The notes under the pieces: generated by a model
The model's database searches: none
What the model was told of the DNA's origin: nothing
The model's input: only the letters and a program-made list of their open reading frames with translations
Program-made: the position numbers and the translations under genes
NCBI GenBank assembly: GCA_024635655.1
Contig: JAGXIL010000045.1
Coordinates: 1-64,000 of the forward strand
Direction: 5' to 3'
Source of the DNA: Gillisia sp.
Lineage (GTDB): Bacteria > Bacteroidota > Bacteroidia > Flavobacteriales > Flavobacteriaceae
Length of the DNA stretch: 64,000 nt
Shown: positions 33,803 to 42,878 of the stretch, in pieces
Numbering within the stretch: the first letter of the stretch is position 1
How the letters are laid out: every line of letters starts with the position of its first letter

Positions 33803-34801
33803 CTATCTTGGTATTTCTACAGTGTTGGTTATGATATCGATCACATTTTCCTGGGTAATACCTTCCATTTCTTTTTCAGGAGAAAGAATGATCCTGTGAG
33901 CCAGGACGGGAATCAACACCTTTTTTATATCCTCCGGGATCACAAAATCCCTACCCTGTATCGCAGCCATTGCTTTTGAGGCATTCATAACGGCTATGGT
34001 AGCCCTTGGTGAAGCTCCCAGGTATAGATGGGGATGATTACGTGTTTTTACAACCAGTTGGGCAATATAATTAAGCAGTTTTTCCTCCACAAGTACTTCC
34101 TGAATTTGAAGTTGCAGCGCCAGAAGCTTTTCCGGGGTGATTACAGGGGTTATGCCTTTTTCAGGAATTACACCTTTTCTTGCATGGTGCGAGCGTAAAA
34201 TTTCTACTTCTTCCTCAGGGGTAGGGTAGTCTACCTTTATCTTGAACAGGAATCTATCCAGCTGAGCTTCAGGTAAAGCATAAGTGCCTTCCTGTTCTAT
34301 AGGGTTTTGGGTTGCCAGCACCATAAACGGAGGTTTCATCATATACTTTTTGCCATCAATGGTGACCTGCCGTTCTTCCATCACCTCAAAAAGTGCAGCC
34401 TGAGTTTTTGCCGGGGCCCGATTGATCTCGTCTATAAGAACAATATTTGAGAATATAGGTCCGGGTTTAAATTCAAAATCAGATGTTTTGGAGCTCAATA
34501 CAGAAGTTCCAAGAACATCACTGGGCATTAGATCAGGAGTAAACTGTATTCGGCTGAAATCAGTTTCCAGGGTCCTTGCAAACAATTTGGCAGTTACCGT
34601 TTTTGCCACCCCGGGAACTCCTTCTATAAGTACATGTCCGTTGGCAAGTAGGCCTGTTATCAACAATTCGATAAAATTTTCCTGACCAATGATCACTTTT
34701 CCCAGTTGCGCCTTGAGACTTTCAACAGCCTGGTGTAATTCGTCCAGGGGAATTCGGTTGCTAAAATTTATTTCAGGGTCTGACAGGTTTTCTTCACTCA
34801 T
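33803..34801 (-). CDS. MoxR family AAA+ ATPase
   Basis: A 332-residue AAA_3-type ATPase. Walker A is GVPGVAKT (61-68), Walker B VLIDEINRAPA (Asp124, Glu125), sensor 1 in LATQNPIEQEGTY, and the C-terminal lid domain holds the SPRA(T) sensor-2-like motif (GASPRATIAVM). MoxR ATPases act as chaperones that mature or insert metal-dependent complexes; the partner here should be the neighbouring DUF58/vWA protein. Gaps of 2 and 3 bases to its neighbours show tight co-translation. Confidence 0.95.
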   Translation of the reverse strand: MSEENLSDPEINFSNRIPLDELHQAVESLKAQLGKVIIGQENFIELLITGLLANGHVLIEGVPGVAKTVTAKLFARTLETDFSRIQFTPDLMPSDVLGTSVLSSKTSDFEFKPGPIFSNIVLIDEINRAPAKTQAALFEVMEERQVTIDGKKYMMKPPFMVLATQNPIEQEGTYALPEAQLDRFLFKIKVDYPTPEEEVEILRSHHARKGVIPEKGITPVITPEKLLALQLQIQEVLVEEKLLNYIAQLVVKTRNHPHLYLGASPRATIAVMNASKAMAAIQGRDFVIPEDIKKVLIPVLAHRIILSPEKEMEGITQENVIDIITNTVEIPR

Positions 34802-34804
34802 TAT

Positions 34805-35998
34805 TTATTTTTTATAGGATTCAATGATCTCATTTAATTCTTTCAATTCATTTTTTAATATTTCGTTTTTTCCGGCAATATCATGAAAAATTTTGTACAT
34901 CTCCCTTGTTTCCTGTTCCGTATTACCTGTTTTATCAGCAAGTTCCCGGTAAAATTTTTCATTTGTAAGAGAGGTATCTATCCTATACCGTTGCCGGATA
35001 TGGTCCTGAAAATGCTCGATCTTCTTAAGAGCCAATGCCCGGTACTCTTTTTGTTCAAGATAGAGATCGGCAATGGTTTTAGAGTATTCCAGGGTTTGAT
35101 TTTTAAGTGGGGCTTTGACAGGAACCGGTTGCTGTTTTCTTTTTCCTTCAAAGATTATGAACAGTAAACTTCCGATCAAAACAAAGTAGTATGCCCATTT
35201 TAAGGGCTTATTATTTAACAGGATATAAAGGGGTGAAGAATAAAAAGTTTTTCCGGTTTTATAATATTGATCCCAGTAAATGAGATTATCATTATTGATA
35301 TATCCCAGCACATCCTGAGCGTAGTGGTAATTGGAATTTAAAAGCAGAAAATAATTGCTGAAAGCCTGAGGAAAACTATGTATATAAATATTGCCCTCAC
35401 CAAATGAAGACATGATAAATACAGGGTATGCCTCTTGGGGTTTACTGAAGGTTTTAATATTTCCCACCCCGAGTATAGTTTGATTGATGGTATCTATTCT
35501 ACTGAAATAGGTGAGCTCTGTATCCTGCTCAAATATATAAGGCTCCTTATTCTGAAGTTCAGGATGTACCAGGTTTATATAAGGTTGGGAGGATAGATCA
35601 GTCCCGGGGATCCTGATACCGGTTTCCAGCTTCAGGGTATCAAGCAGTGCTTCGCTGAAGACATTTGCAGACATAAAAACATCATTTCCCTGTGATACCC
35701 AATCTAATAATTTAGATAATTCAGATTCATCAAATAACAAGGAGTTGTTCAGAAAAAAGTAAGTACCGTTCTCAGCTTGATCAAGAAATTCAAAAGGCGG
35801 GATTTTAATATCTTCTATTGTTGAAGATGCGGTCTCCTTCCACGATTCGTAAAAAACAAATGTGCCTAAAGGGATCTTGTCGCTCTCCAGGTAGCTGGGA
35901 CTCCAGTTGACAGGTTCCGGTTCAGATGCTTCCAGATAGGTTAGTAACAACACTACAAGCATCAATGCTCCGGATGCTATTTTCCCGCTATTTCTCAT
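34805..35998 (-). CDS. DUF4350 domain membrane protein
   Basis: A 397-residue protein with an N-terminal transmembrane helix (residues 6-22), an extracytoplasmic DUF4350 domain resembling a glutamine-amidotransferase-like fold (SLLFDESELSKLLDWVSQGNDVFMSA), a second helix at about 270-285 (WAYYFVLIGSLLFIIFEG) and a cytoplasmic helical tail. This topology is typical of the fifth partner in MoxR/DUF58/DUF4129 operons of Bacteroidota. Its start overlaps the upstream DUF4129 gene by 11 bases. Function unknown. Confidence 0.82.
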   Translation of the reverse strand: MRNSGKIASGALMLVVLLLTYLEASEPEPVNWSPSYLESDKIPLGTFVFYESWKETASSTIEDIKIPPFEFLDQAENGTYFFLNNSLLFDESELSKLLDWVSQGNDVFMSANVFSEALLDTLKLETGIRIPGTDLSSQPYINLVHPELQNKEPYIFEQDTELTYFSRIDTINQTILGVGNIKTFSKPQEAYPVFIMSSFGEGNIYIHSFPQAFSNYFLLLNSNYHYAQDVLGYINNDNLIYWDQYYKTGKTFYSSPLYILLNNKPLKWAYYFVLIGSLLFIIFEGKRKQQPVPVKAPLKNQTLEYSKTIADLYLEQKEYRALALKKIEHFQDHIRQRYRIDTSLTNEKFYRELADKTGNTEQETREMYKIFHDIAGKNEILKNELKELNEIIESYKK

Positions 35999-36785
35999 TT
36001 GGAATTTTCTCTAATGATCTTTCTATTTCCCCAAAATATCTTTGGGCAAGTAAAAAATCTGTTTCTGAAACGGCAAAGCTTCCGTACCAGATAAAATCAT
36101 ATATACGCATCACTTTTTTGAGAGGCAACTGAATTTTTTCTTCCCTGATCTCCCTTAGATACTCAGCATTGGTCTTTTGAAATTCATAATTTATCAAACC
36201 TTTTTCCTGAAGCTGCTTCAGTAACTGCAGGTAATAATATCTTACTGCCAACCTGTAATCCCTTTTTTCAATAGCCGCTTTTATAAGTTCAGGAATATTT
36301 TGCGACCGTACAATTTTTTCTTCCTCATTGTAGAAAACTTCAGGCGCCGGAGAATTACCTATTATTGAGGGTCCGGGGTTTAGCCTGATGAACAAATAAA
36401 AGATCAGGCCAATGATGGCCGCGACGATTAAATAGGGTAATATCTGCAGCAAAAAGGCAATAATAACATTGGCTTTATAATCTCCAAACAGCCATGAGAT
36501 AAAATTTTGATAATGTAGCTGCAGCCACTTTTTGAACTTTGTCCACCAGGAATCCTGCTCAACTTCAGCTAAGTAATCAAATGCACTGTCATTTTTATAG
36601 CTTTCAATATTTTCAGGATCAAATTCCGGGCGGTCCAGATTTGTATCTTTATCATAATTCACCCTTTCCGGTGCCACAACTGAATCTTGAGCAACATAAA
36701 TCTCCGAAACTTCAGAGAAAATCTCCATCGCGGGAAGTACCGGGCTGTAAAGTGCAAAAAGGAAGAAAAAGAGAAGTGCCCGCAT
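35988..36785 (-). CDS. DUF4129-like membrane protein
   Basis: A 265-residue protein with a signal peptide, a periplasmic stretch, one transmembrane helix (about 108-130) and a C-terminal cytoplasmic domain. The latter carries the DUF4129 features: PELIKAAIEKRDYRLAVRYYYLQLLKQLQ, then the TNAEYLREI segment and the F(I)WYG(S)F motif near residue 238. In this operon type it neighbours the DUF4350 gene and is presumed to be part of the MoxR-dependent membrane assembly. It lies 3 bases downstream of the next gene in the operon. No enzymatic motif is visible. Confidence 0.82.
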   Translation of the reverse strand: MRALLFFFLFALYSPVLPAMEIFSEVSEIYVAQDSVVAPERVNYDKDTNLDRPEFDPENIESYKNDSAFDYLAEVEQDSWWTKFKKWLQLHYQNFISWLFGDYKANVIIAFLLQILPYLIVAAIIGLIFYLFIRLNPGPSIIGNSPAPEVFYNEEEKIVRSQNIPELIKAAIEKRDYRLAVRYYYLQLLKQLQEKGLINYEFQKTNAEYLREIREEKIQLPLKKVMRIYDFIWYGSFAVSETDFLLAQRYFGEIERSLEKIPNEK

Positions 36786-36788
36786 TTT

Positions 36789-37646
36789 TTATTGGTTACC
36801 CAGCTTATCTATGGTCTCATAAGTTCCGGTTAAATTCTTATGTTCATTTAAATTGAAGTAAATAAATGCAACTGCAATAACAGTTATGGTAGACAAAAGA
36901 TATTGAATTACCGATGCCAGGACATTTAAGGTGATAAAGATCCAGTCTGAAGAAGCTTCAGGGTCTGAGGCCGCTCCCTCCTGGACTACAGTGAATGTTT
37001 TCACTAATGTATAAATGATCAAAGGCACCTGGAAGATCAGGCCAATAATATACACCAGTAACCAAATGACAATTAACGTGATAAAGGTCATCCACCAATG
37101 ATCTTTTACAAGGCTAAAGCTGTAAGCAATGGATTCAGTAACACTAAAATCCTTAAACACCAAAATAGCACCCGCCAGGGCTAGTGGAACCATGAGGTAA
37201 ATCCCCGGCAGGATAAACAGGATCATTCCTGCAATTACAAATATTCCGCTGAGTACGAATAGAAGAAATAACTTGAAAAAATCCTGTTGTACTCCCTGTT
37301 TTATTTCTGTCTCATCAACTTTCCCTTCATTATAGACATAGGTCTTTATATAGTTTAAAATTGTTCCATATAGGGCAGCATAAAAAAGAAGCAACGACAC
37401 AGCCAGAATTGGGAATGAGATGAGGAAATTTCCCGAAGCACCTGTTATTGCCTCTAATGGATTTCCCGCTACAGAATAGGTATAATACCCAACAGCAGCA
37501 ATAACCAGGATAAAAAACGGGCCAACCATTTTGTATATATGCTCAAATAACTGTTTGTAGTTCTCACGTATAAATTGAAAGGTGACGCTAATGATATCTC
37601 CTAATTCCCGTTGTTGTTTAAATTCAATGTACCGGTGGTTCTCCAT
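36789..37646 (-). CDS. Polytopic membrane protein of the MoxR cluster
   Basis: A 285-residue protein with about six transmembrane helices and the architecture of the glycerophosphoryl diester phosphodiesterase membrane-domain/DUF975-like family: an N-terminal RELGDIISVTFQFIRENYKQLFEH amphipathic segment, a central LPGIYLMVPLALAGAILVFK and a helix pair near the end. It has no phosphodiesterase domain itself. It overlaps the SpoIIM gene by 23 bases and precedes the DUF4129 gene by 3 bases, so it is made with the MoxR complex. Role unknown. Confidence 0.78.
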   Translation of the reverse strand: MENHRYIEFKQQRELGDIISVTFQFIRENYKQLFEHIYKMVGPFFILVIAAVGYYTYSVAGNPLEAITGASGNFLISFPILAVSLLLFYAALYGTILNYIKTYVYNEGKVDETEIKQGVQQDFFKLFLLFVLSGIFVIAGMILFILPGIYLMVPLALAGAILVFKDFSVTESIAYSFSLVKDHWWMTFITLIVIWLLVYIIGLIFQVPLIIYTLVKTFTVVQEGAASDPEASSDWIFITLNVLASVIQYLLSTITVIAVAFIYFNLNEHKNLTGTYETIDKLGNQ

Positions 37647-38604
37647 TCTGGATTGGTTTTTTATTTAAGTAAATTGGGTAAAACACATAGTAAAACAGAA
37701 TACTGAACAATGATAGACAAATAATTAAAATAGCCTGCCAATCTGGCATTCCGGTTTGGCGGGTAACAAACCCCTCCAAAAAGCCTGCAATAATAAAGAA
37801 AGGAATAGTGCTTATCACTATTTTTAATCCATTTTTGACTCCTCTAACAAAGGATGCTAACCTGGTGTAGGTTTGAGGGAATAAAATACTTTTCCCCACC
37901 ACCAGCCCTGCACACCCGGCGATGATGATCACGGAAATTTCTATAGTGCCATGGATCCAGATCGTTCTTGCTGAATCCCATAACATTCCGTTTTCATAGA
38001 AAAAGTATTGAAATGCACCCAGCATTATGGCATTTTGCATTAATACATACGCCGTTCCAATACCTGCCAGGATCCCCAGGGTGTAGGCCATAAGCGCTAC
38101 CCTGATATTATTGATCGTTATTCCAAGGAACATATCCAGCTCTCCCATTTGCTTATATACTGCCATTGGATCTTTGTTGGCAATATTTTCCAGGGTCATA
38201 TTAATATATGCATCCCCCAGAATGGCCCTCACAAAACTTCCATCACTAGAGGCAGAAAACACCCCTACTAATATGAACACTGAAAAAATCACGAAGCTTA
38301 GCAATAATTGCTTCTGAAACCTGTAGAACATCAGAGGAAAATCCCTGCTGTAAAAATTCCAAAAAGCATTTCCGGGTTCTTTTTTGTTGGTATAGATCTT
38401 TTGATGGGCTGCGGCGGCTAAGCCGTTTAAATAGGCGGCTGTATTACTGCCCGGGTAGAAAGTTTTTGCGTAACTAAGATCATCTGTTACTTCAAGATAA
38501 AGCGCAGAAATAATTCCGGGAGCAATGGTTTTTTTATTGTGAAGTTCCTGTTCGAATTTTAGCCATTTATTCTTATTTTGCTTCACGAAAGCAGCCTCGC
38601 GCAT
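37624..38604 (-). CDS. Stage II sporulation protein M-like membrane protein
   Basis: A 326-residue SpoIIM-family protein with a cytoplasmic N-terminal part (residues 1-95, ending in NFYSRDFPLMFYRFQKQLLL) and about five transmembrane helices. Family motifs are NNIRVALMAYTLGILAGIGTAYVLMQNA and the HGTIEISVIIIAG segment. In non-sporulating Bacteroidota this family always sits with RDD and MoxR/DUF58 genes, as here, where the RDD gene starts 35 bases away on the other strand. It heads the six-gene operon. Function is unknown outside sporulation. Confidence 0.88.
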   Translation of the reverse strand: MREAAFVKQNKNKWLKFEQELHNKKTIAPGIISALYLEVTDDLSYAKTFYPGSNTAAYLNGLAAAAHQKIYTNKKEPGNAFWNFYSRDFPLMFYRFQKQLLLSFVIFSVFILVGVFSASSDGSFVRAILGDAYINMTLENIANKDPMAVYKQMGELDMFLGITINNIRVALMAYTLGILAGIGTAYVLMQNAIMLGAFQYFFYENGMLWDSARTIWIHGTIEISVIIIAGCAGLVVGKSILFPQTYTRLASFVRGVKNGLKIVISTIPFFIIAGFLEGFVTRQTGMPDWQAILIICLSLFSILFYYVFYPIYLNKKPIQNGEPPVH

Positions 38605-38639
38605 AGGTCTTTTGTATTTGTCTCAAAGAAACGTATTTA

Positions 38640-39353
38640 ATGGATAATTTTCAAATAGAAACTGCTCAAAATATAGGTATTCATCAAAATGTAGCAGGAA
38701 TAGGAGACAGGATCCTCGCATTTATTATTGATCTTTTCATTATTGTCGCTTATGCCATTATTGCTACGTTTGGTATCGCAGGCCTGGGATTGGATGGAGG
38801 GTCCCTGTGGGTTTATTATTTGATCATAGGATTACCGGTATTTCTGTATTATTTAATTTGGGAAACTTTTAATAACGGCCAAACCCCGGGTAAATTGGCA
38901 TTGAAGATCAGGGTGGTAAGGCTGGATGGTTCAAGGCCAAGATTCAATCAATATATAGTAAGATGGTTGTTGCGGTTGATAGATATAAGTTTGAGCAGTG
39001 GGGGAGTAGCAGTGGTTTTTATTCTTTTAAATGGAAAAGGACAAAGACTAGGGGATCTGGCAGCAGGAACTACAGTGGTAACCGAAAAAAAGCAAATGCA
39101 GCTTTCACAAACACTGCAGATAGATCTTCCGGAGGATTATTCCCCTACCTATCCTCAGGTAACCATCTTAAAAGACAAGGATATTCAGGAAATAAAAAGG
39201 CTGTTTTACAATGCCAAACGAAATGGCAATCACAAGATAATTACCAGCCTTTCAGGTAAAATTTCAGACCTGCTGGAAGTTAAACCACAGGAACGGCCAT
39301 TTGAATTTGTACAAAAGATCCTTAAAGACTATAATTATTATACTCAGCAATGA
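38640..39353 (+). CDS. RDD family membrane protein
   Basis: A 237-residue membrane protein with the RDD domain: GIGDRILAFIIDLF (conserved Arg-Asp), the WETFNNGQTPGKLALKIRVVR segment with the second conserved Asp, and QRLGDLAAGTTVV. About four hydrophobic segments are followed by a cytoplasmic helical tail. RDD proteins have been linked to ion transport but mostly lack assigned roles. It is divergent from the SpoIIM-MoxR operon across only 35 bases, which must hold both promoters, so the two transcription units are probably co-regulated. It ends next to the cyclophilin gene. Confidence 0.88.
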   Translation: MDNFQIETAQNIGIHQNVAGIGDRILAFIIDLFIIVAYAIIATFGIAGLGLDGGSLWVYYLIIGLPVFLYYLIWETFNNGQTPGKLALKIRVVRLDGSRPRFNQYIVRWLLRLIDISLSSGGVAVVFILLNGKGQRLGDLAAGTTVVTEKKQMQLSQTLQIDLPEDYSPTYPQVTILKDKDIQEIKRLFYNAKRNGNHKIITSLSGKISDLLEVKPQERPFEFVQKILKDYNYYTQQ

Positions 39354-40100
39354 TCAATCAAAAATTTTTACTGTTATAGGAATATTCAGGTCCGGCCATT
39401 CACCTTCTCCTACTACCTGCCGGTTGATCTCATCTACCACATCCATTCCGCTGGTCACTCTGCCAAAAACAGTATGGTCATTGTCCAGGTGATGGGCACC
39501 CCGTTCACTTTGAACAATAAAAAATTCATATGGAGAGGAAGCTTTACTCACGTTTTGCTTGGCGTACTTGGCTGCAGAAAAAGCACCCCGGGAATGCCGG
39601 TGACCGGCTTCAAATTCACCCGGCACCAGGTATGATCCTATTTTGTTTCTTTTTTTACTGGTTTCGGTATTATCTGAATTTCCTCCCTGAATTACAAATC
39701 CTTCAGCAACACGATGAAAAAAAGTGCCATCAAAATAGCCTTGTTTTGCCAAAAATATAAAATTTGCCCTGTGAAGCGGGGTGTTATTGTATAGTAAAAC
39801 ATCTATATCTCCAAATCTGGTACTGATCCTAATTTTATTCTCAGGATTTTCCTCTCCGTACTCAGTTAAAAAAGGAATCAGTTCTTCCTGGACCAGAAGA
39901 GGCCCATCATCCTCTTTTGATTTTTCCTCTTCCTGCTTTTCTGTTTCACTTTCTTCATTGCTTTTGGAAGGTGGAAATTCTTCAGTATTCTCAATGGTTG
40001 TGGTAGTATTGCTAGATTTATTGCCTGTCTTTTCCTTATCTTCACAACTTGCAAAAAACAGAACAATTAAGCTCAACAATGTTGAAAGGGATCTTACCAT
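39354..40100 (-). CDS. Cyclophilin-type peptidyl-prolyl isomerase lipoprotein
   Basis: A 248-residue protein in three parts. It opens with a lipoprotein signal (LIVLFFASC, Cys19). An acidic low-complexity linker (about 20-75) is dominated by Glu, Lys, Ser and Thr. The third part is a bacterial cyclophilin domain with FFHRVAEGFVIQGG, FIVQSE and HTVFGRVTSGMDVVD. It should catalyse prolyl isomerisation during protein folding in the periplasm, tethered to the outer membrane by the flexible linker. I start at MVRSLSTLL; a longer frame adds 41 residues that belong to the opposite strand's gene. Its ATG overlaps the divergent Nudix start in a CCATGG. Confidence 0.88.
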   Translation of the reverse strand: MVRSLSTLLSLIVLFFASCEDKEKTGNKSSNTTTTIENTEEFPPSKSNEESETEKQEEEKSKEDDGPLLVQEELIPFLTEYGEENPENKIRISTRFGDIDVLLYNNTPLHRANFIFLAKQGYFDGTFFHRVAEGFVIQGGNSDNTETSKKRNKIGSYLVPGEFEAGHRHSRGAFSAAKYAKQNVSKASSPYEFFIVQSERGAHHLDNDHTVFGRVTSGMDVVDEINRQVVGEGEWPDLNIPITVKIFD

Positions 40101-40740
40101 GGATTTTAATGAATTTAAATATAAGACAGCAAATTTAAAGAATTTAGAGCTTCCGGGTATGGAAGCCCAGAATAAATTAGCGCCTATTATTAGAATTGAA
40201 GAATTAAAAAAAATAGAATTCACTACTAGAAAATCTAATAAAGCCGGGGTGATGGCAGTATTCTATCCTGATGCAAATGATATCACTCACTTTGTATTAA
40301 TTTTAAGGAAAACCTACAGAGGCGTTCATTCTAACCAGGTAGGGTTTCCCGGCGGAAGGATTGAAGCTTTCGATAAAAATCTCAAGCATACTGCATTGCG
40401 GGAAACGGAAGAGGAGGTAGGTATTCCACAAAAGGAGATCAAGGTCCTCAAAAAGTTGACGAAGTTATATATTCCTCCAAGTGATTTCTGGGTGCACCCT
40501 TATATAGGGATCATGGAAAGAACTCCGCAGTTCATTCCGCAGGAAAGCGAAGTTGAGCAAATTCTGGAAATTAATATCAATGAATTCTTTGATGAAAAAA
40601 ACCTTGTTGTTAAAAAGTTAAGCACTTCCTATGCAGATGAAATAGAAGTACCGGCTTTTTTCCTTGCCGGAAATGTGGTATGGGGCGCAACGGCTATGAT
40701 GTTAAGTGAATTGAAAGATTTACTGGCAGAGGTACTGTAA
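40099..40740 (+). CDS. Nudix hydrolase, CoA pyrophosphatase type
   Basis: A 213-residue Nudix hydrolase of the NUDT7/8 and YeaB (NudL) class. The block VGFPGGRIEAFDKNLKHTAL..., continuing as RETEEEVG, combines the PGGR NuCoA-like entry with a Nudix box in which Asp replaces the first Glu, as in CoA diphosphatases. It should hydrolyse coenzyme A or acyl-CoA to phosphopantetheine and 3',5'-ADP in the cytosol. I start at MDFNEFKYK, because the longer frame is an antisense artefact through the cyclophilin gene. The start codon shares two bases with the divergent cyclophilin ATG. Confidence 0.88.
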   Translation: MDFNEFKYKTANLKNLELPGMEAQNKLAPIIRIEELKKIEFTTRKSNKAGVMAVFYPDANDITHFVLILRKTYRGVHSNQVGFPGGRIEAFDKNLKHTALRETEEEVGIPQKEIKVLKKLTKLYIPPSDFWVHPYIGIMERTPQFIPQESEVEQILEININEFFDEKNLVVKKLSTSYADEIEVPAFFLAGNVVWGATAMMLSELKDLLAEVL

Positions 40741-40799
40741 TTGGTATTTTATTATATTTACCGCCGTTTTTGTCGGTTAAAAATAGAACTGCAATAGAT

Positions 40800-41603
40800 A
40801 TGGGCTTGTTGAAAAAAAATCCATTTGGACACATCCTTTTTTTTAAAAAGTGGCTGATTCGAATTTTCGGAGTGCTGACCCATCGAAGATTTCGGGGATT
40901 TAATGAGCTAAGGATCGAGGGATCTGAGATCATTAAAAATTTACCTGATTCCAATGTTCTTTTTGTTTCCAATCATCAAACTTATTTTGCCGATGTCACT
41001 GCCATGTTCCATGTCTTTAATGCCAGTCTTAGCGGAAGAGTGGATTCTATTAAAAATGTAGGTTATTTATGGCAACCGAAGCTCAACATCTATTATGTTG
41101 CTGCCAGGGAAACTATGAATGCAGGATTGCTAACGCGCATTATGGCTTATGGAGGTGCTATAACTGTAGAACGCACCTGGAGAGCCAAAGGCCAGGATGT
41201 TCATAGGGATGTAAAACTTAGTGATACCGAAAATATTGGAACGGCTTTAAAAGATGGATGGGTGATCACATTTCCGCAGGGAACTACCAAGCCATTTAAA
41301 CCTATAAGAAAAGGTACTGCTCATATCATTAAAAAATATAAACCTATTGTTATTCCTGTGGTTATAGATGGTTTTAGAAGGTCTTTTGATAAAAAGGGGA
41401 TAAGGATAAAGAAACGGGGGATATTACAATCATTTCAGATAAAACAACCACTGGAGATAGACTACGAAAATGAAAGTATAGAAGCTATTGTAGAAAAGTT
41501 GGAGTATGCCATTGAACAGCATCCCTCATTTTTAAAAGTTATTCCAAGAGAAGAAATTGAAGATATGGAAGAACTCAATAAGAAAAGAAGGTTTGATTAT
41601 TAG
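40800..41603 (+). CDS. 1-acylglycerol-3-phosphate acyltransferase-like (PlsC family)
   Basis: A 267-residue member of the glycerolipid acyltransferase family. The active-site motif reads NHQTYFAD: His followed by five residues before Asp, one more than the canonical H-x4-D. Block III is FPQGTTKPFKPIRKG (usually FPEGT), and the VVIDGF block follows. I start at the ATG giving MGLLKKNPFG; an upstream TTG would add 10 residues. It likely acylates lysophosphatidic acid or a related lysolipid at the inner membrane. It follows the Nudix gene by 59 bases and could be read from either promoter. Confidence 0.85.
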   Translation: MGLLKKNPFGHILFFKKWLIRIFGVLTHRRFRGFNELRIEGSEIIKNLPDSNVLFVSNHQTYFADVTAMFHVFNASLSGRVDSIKNVGYLWQPKLNIYYVAARETMNAGLLTRIMAYGGAITVERTWRAKGQDVHRDVKLSDTENIGTALKDGWVITFPQGTTKPFKPIRKGTAHIIKKYKPIVIPVVIDGFRRSFDKKGIRIKKRGILQSFQIKQPLEIDYENESIEAIVEKLEYAIEQHPSFLKVIPREEIEDMEELNKKRRFDY

Positions 41604-41719
41604 TAGTAATGGACCAAGTTTTCCTATTTATCCTGGGCAGGTTTATAATTTGAATTTTCGATCTTCATCTGCAAATAATAGGCTGTTGAAATAATGAAAA
41701 TATCTTTACATCAGCCCAT

Positions 41720-42685
41720 TCATTTATTTCCTACCGGTGAAGCTGTTGCAGGATACATTTGGGTTTTGAGAGCAAACTTCTGCTCATTCTGCATTTCCTT
41801 TACGGTTTTGGTGCTTCCGTCATGACTCCATCCCGGTGGGCCAAAAACATACATGAATTTATGTTTCCAGTTTTTGCTCTTTTTCATGTCTTCCCAAATA
41901 TTATGGTATTCATGTGTTAAGATCACCCAGAGGTTATAGGAATTTGGAGGTGTTGATACCCCGTATTTGATTTCTATAGAATCATCTAGCTCTTTCCAGG
42001 TTCCAAAGATCCTGTCAAATACATTAAGTATTCCGCCGTGATTTTTATCCATGTATTCAATGTTTTGGGCGTGGTGCACCTGGTGCATTGTATGCGTATT
42101 GATAAATTTTTCGATAAATCCCATTTTCTTTACATACCTGGTGTGCAGCTGGAATTGCCATAATGCTTCAATGCCCAGGCAAACCACAAGTACTTCTGGC
42201 GGAAAACCGATCATTACGATCCATACATAGAAAAAAGGCTTGTACAAAATAGTGAACCAGCCATTTCGTACAGCAGTACCTAAATTAAAATTATCTGAGG
42301 AATGGTGCACTATATGGGCGGCCCAAAAAAACCGGACCATATGATTTTGCCGGTGGAACCAATAATAGGTAAAATCGTCTAACAGCATACATAAGATCCA
42401 GACATACCAGGCGTATCCAAAGGATTCCCACCCCATGATGTTAGTCCTGACCCCATTTATGACCGGATTAAAAAGTTCATAGAAAAAGTTGAAAATAAGT
42501 ACAACTGCAACAGTCTTTACTAAAGCGCCTAAAAATGCAGAACCAATTCCCAACAATAGGCTGGAAGTAAGATCCTTCCATTTATAAAGGTCCTTATTAT
42601 CTGTAGCCTTACTGTAAGTTAGTTCCAAAAAAATAAGCCCGAGAAAGCAGGGAGCCCCATAAACCAATGGGTTGGTAAAATCCAT
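41720..42685 (-). CDS. Sterol desaturase / fatty acid hydroxylase family protein
   Basis: A 321-residue membrane di-iron oxygenase with the His clusters HRQNH, HIVHHSSD, HQVHH and the final NKDHGG/GTW region, and about four transmembrane helices. This is the alkylglycerol monooxygenase-like branch, longer than and clearly distinct from the hydroxylase in the sulfur operon. It probably hydroxylates an ether lipid, sphingolipid-like or carotenoid substrate. It stands alone, with a 193-bp AT-rich spacer upstream that includes the short palindrome CCTAAAA-T-TTTTAGG (42774-42788). Confidence 0.85.
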   Translation of the reverse strand: MDFTNPLVYGAPCFLGLIFLELTYSKATDNKDLYKWKDLTSSLLLGIGSAFLGALVKTVAVVLIFNFFYELFNPVINGVRTNIMGWESFGYAWYVWILCMLLDDFTYYWFHRQNHMVRFFWAAHIVHHSSDNFNLGTAVRNGWFTILYKPFFYVWIVMIGFPPEVLVVCLGIEALWQFQLHTRYVKKMGFIEKFINTHTMHQVHHAQNIEYMDKNHGGILNVFDRIFGTWKELDDSIEIKYGVSTPPNSYNLWVILTHEYHNIWEDMKKSKNWKHKFMYVFGPPGWSHDGSTKTVKEMQNEQKFALKTQMYPATASPVGNK

Positions 42686-42878
42686 ATAAAATTTTTTAGG
42701 GGTGAATTTTGCGGGGAAAAATCAAATTTAAGCAATATCAAATAGTCCTGACAATAAACTTTCCTATAAATTACCTAAAATTTTTAGGAAGATCAGGCAA
42801 TATTTGAGCTCAAAGAATTTAGAATTAATAATTCTGAAGTTTTGGAATTTTAAACAGGCATAATATGATAAGCTCTAT

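Noticed and set aside
39781-40098. Long upstream extension of the Nudix frame
   Set aside because: It runs antisense through the acidic linker of the cyclophilin gene and has low-complexity Ser/Leu composition; the Nudix family starts at MDFNEF.
40101-40223. N-terminal extension of the cyclophilin
   Set aside because: It is antisense to the Nudix gene start, and the lipoprotein signal begins at the later Met.
42774-42788. CCTAAAA-T-TTTTAGG palindrome as an operator
   Set aside because: It is AT-rich, close to chance expectation, and has no partner or -7 box nearby.
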